A stretch of DNA of 44,323 nt from Acidobacteriota bacterium (lineage in GTDB: Bacteria > Acidobacteriota > Terriglobia > Acidiferrales > UBA7541). Below are positions 43,705 through 44,323 of this stretch, piece after piece. Numbering within the stretch: the first letter of the stretch is position 1; every line of letters starts with the position of its first letter. The notes beneath the pieces are model-generated. The model was not told the DNA's origin. It ran no database searches and was given only the letters and a program-made list of their open reading frames with translations. Location of the stretch: the NCBI GenBank assembly GCA_003224085.1, contig QHYK01000083.1:1-44323 (forward strand). Reading direction: 5' to 3'. The position numbers and the translations under genes are program-made.

Positions 43705-44323
43705 ATGTCGAGCAAACGCAAGAAATTCGACACGCTGGCAGCGGAAAGCCAAAACGTCTGCTTGCACACCACATCGCTTCTCGAATACTCGGCCAGTCTA
43801 CCGTCGCCAGGACTCTCCATCACAAGTTCTTCCCCAACTGTTTCCGAGCCGTTGCGCGCGGATGTCGAACATGGCATCCTCCCTGATGCGCAACCGAAGC
43901 GACGACGGAAAGGACAGAAGTGCATGAGTCGTCGCAGCGGTCAGAATGGCACCGTCGTCATCGCAGGAAAGTGGTATCGGGTCAGATGGCGTATGGATGT
44001 CGAAAGTCAAGAAAAACGCATCAACATGAATGAGAAGGTCGCACCTGTGGTTTTCGACAAGAGCGGTAACCCAAAGCCGCCATCGATAGATGTGCTACGT
44101 AAGGCCCGTGAAATTGTCGAGAAGTCGGGAGCAAATTCGGAAGACCGGTTTAACCGTGTGGTTCTCGGTGAGACCACCTTCCGCGATCAAGCGAAAACAT
44201 ACCTTCGGTGGGTCCAAACTCGGGATCGGGAGCCAATTAAGGACACTTCGAGCATCGAAGCGGCCCTAAATAAGTGGATTCTCCCCGAGATCGGCGATGT
44301 GCCATTGGGGAATGTCCACAACA
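43705..44323 (+). CDS. site-specific tyrosine integrase, N-terminal part (cut by window edge)
   Basis: The frame is open from ATG 43705 to the window end. A second in-frame ATG at 43924 (MSRRSGQNGTVVIAGKWYRVRW) has aaagga upstream and matches the usual start of this integrase type, so the first 73 residues may not be translated. The visible part covers the arm-type DNA-binding region and the start of the core-binding domain (TFRDQAKTYLRWVQ, SIEAALNKWILPEIGDVPLGNV). The catalytic domain is beyond the edge. It is the likely integrase of the element that carries the relaxase and the defence genes. Confidence 0.75.
   Translation, partial: MSSKRKKFDTLAAESQNVCLHTTSLLEYSASLPSPGLSITSSSPTVSEPLRADVEHGILPDAQPKRRRKGQKCMSRRSGQNGTVVIAGKWYRVRWRMDVESQEKRINMNEKVAPVVFDKSGNPKPPSIDVLRKAREIVEKSGANSEDRFNRVVLGETTFRDQAKTYLRWVQTRDREPIKDTSSIEAALNKWILPEIGDVPLGNVHN

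Overview
The window looks like a chromosomal segment of a soil-type bacterium, most likely an acidobacterium (Terriglobia-like). This is inferred from the gene families and operon style, above all the Crp/Fnr protein with an N-terminal Cys cluster, the Rieske/cytochrome b operon with multihaem subunits, and the IS21 IstA type. No rRNA or tRNA gene was found to confirm it.

Region 1 (1-2693) is insertion-sequence debris. A 3'-truncated IS21-type istA on the minus strand is split by a complete, intact 1.5 kb IS110-family element on the plus strand. Its long left non-coding end folds like a bridge RNA.

Region 2 (2892-11566) is a stress and low-energy metabolism block: a PAS protein with a degenerate histidine-kinase core, an OsmC-type peroxidase, a tandem-domain universal stress protein, a small membrane protein, acetate kinase and phosphoketolase in one operon, a Cys-rich protein of unknown function, and a Crp/Fnr regulator with a possible Fe-S cluster. 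Three promoters in this region and the next carry the same 38-bp module, two TGTGA-N6-TCACA-like palindromes whose centres are exactly 22 bp apart. The regulator's recognition helix (SRETVTR) suits such a site, so these promoters probably form a local regulon.

Region 3 (11758-21823) is a respiratory gene train: a monohaem outer-membrane beta-barrel-like protein, a secreted cupredoxin, a GltD-like flavoprotein with ferredoxin domains, a Rieske protein, split cytochrome b (two genes), an eight-haem membrane-anchored cytochrome c, a monohaem cytochrome c lipoprotein and a secreted protein of unknown function. Several of these genes overlap, so it is probably one operon encoding an atypical Rieske/cytochrome b complex with a pyridine-nucleotide or ferredoxin input module.

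Region 4 (22396-25794) holds accessory genes: a PhyH-type dioxygenase coupled to a membrane protein, a DUF3592-like protein and a secreted YD-repeat-like protein.

Region 5 (25963-39554) is a defence island: an AbiEi/AbiEii toxin-antitoxin pair, a type I restriction-modification operon (hsdR, a CBS-HEPN protein, hsdM, hsdS, one unknown gene), a DUF4238 protein, a ParB-like protein, an AlbA_2/Schlafen-type protein, and a frameshifted gene with a nuclease-like C-terminus. Region 6 (39757-44323) has mobility genes: a duplicated leader, a winged-helix protein, a MobH/TraI-type relaxase and the start of a tyrosine integrase. It suggests that the island rides on an integrative mobilizable element whose right end lies beyond the window.
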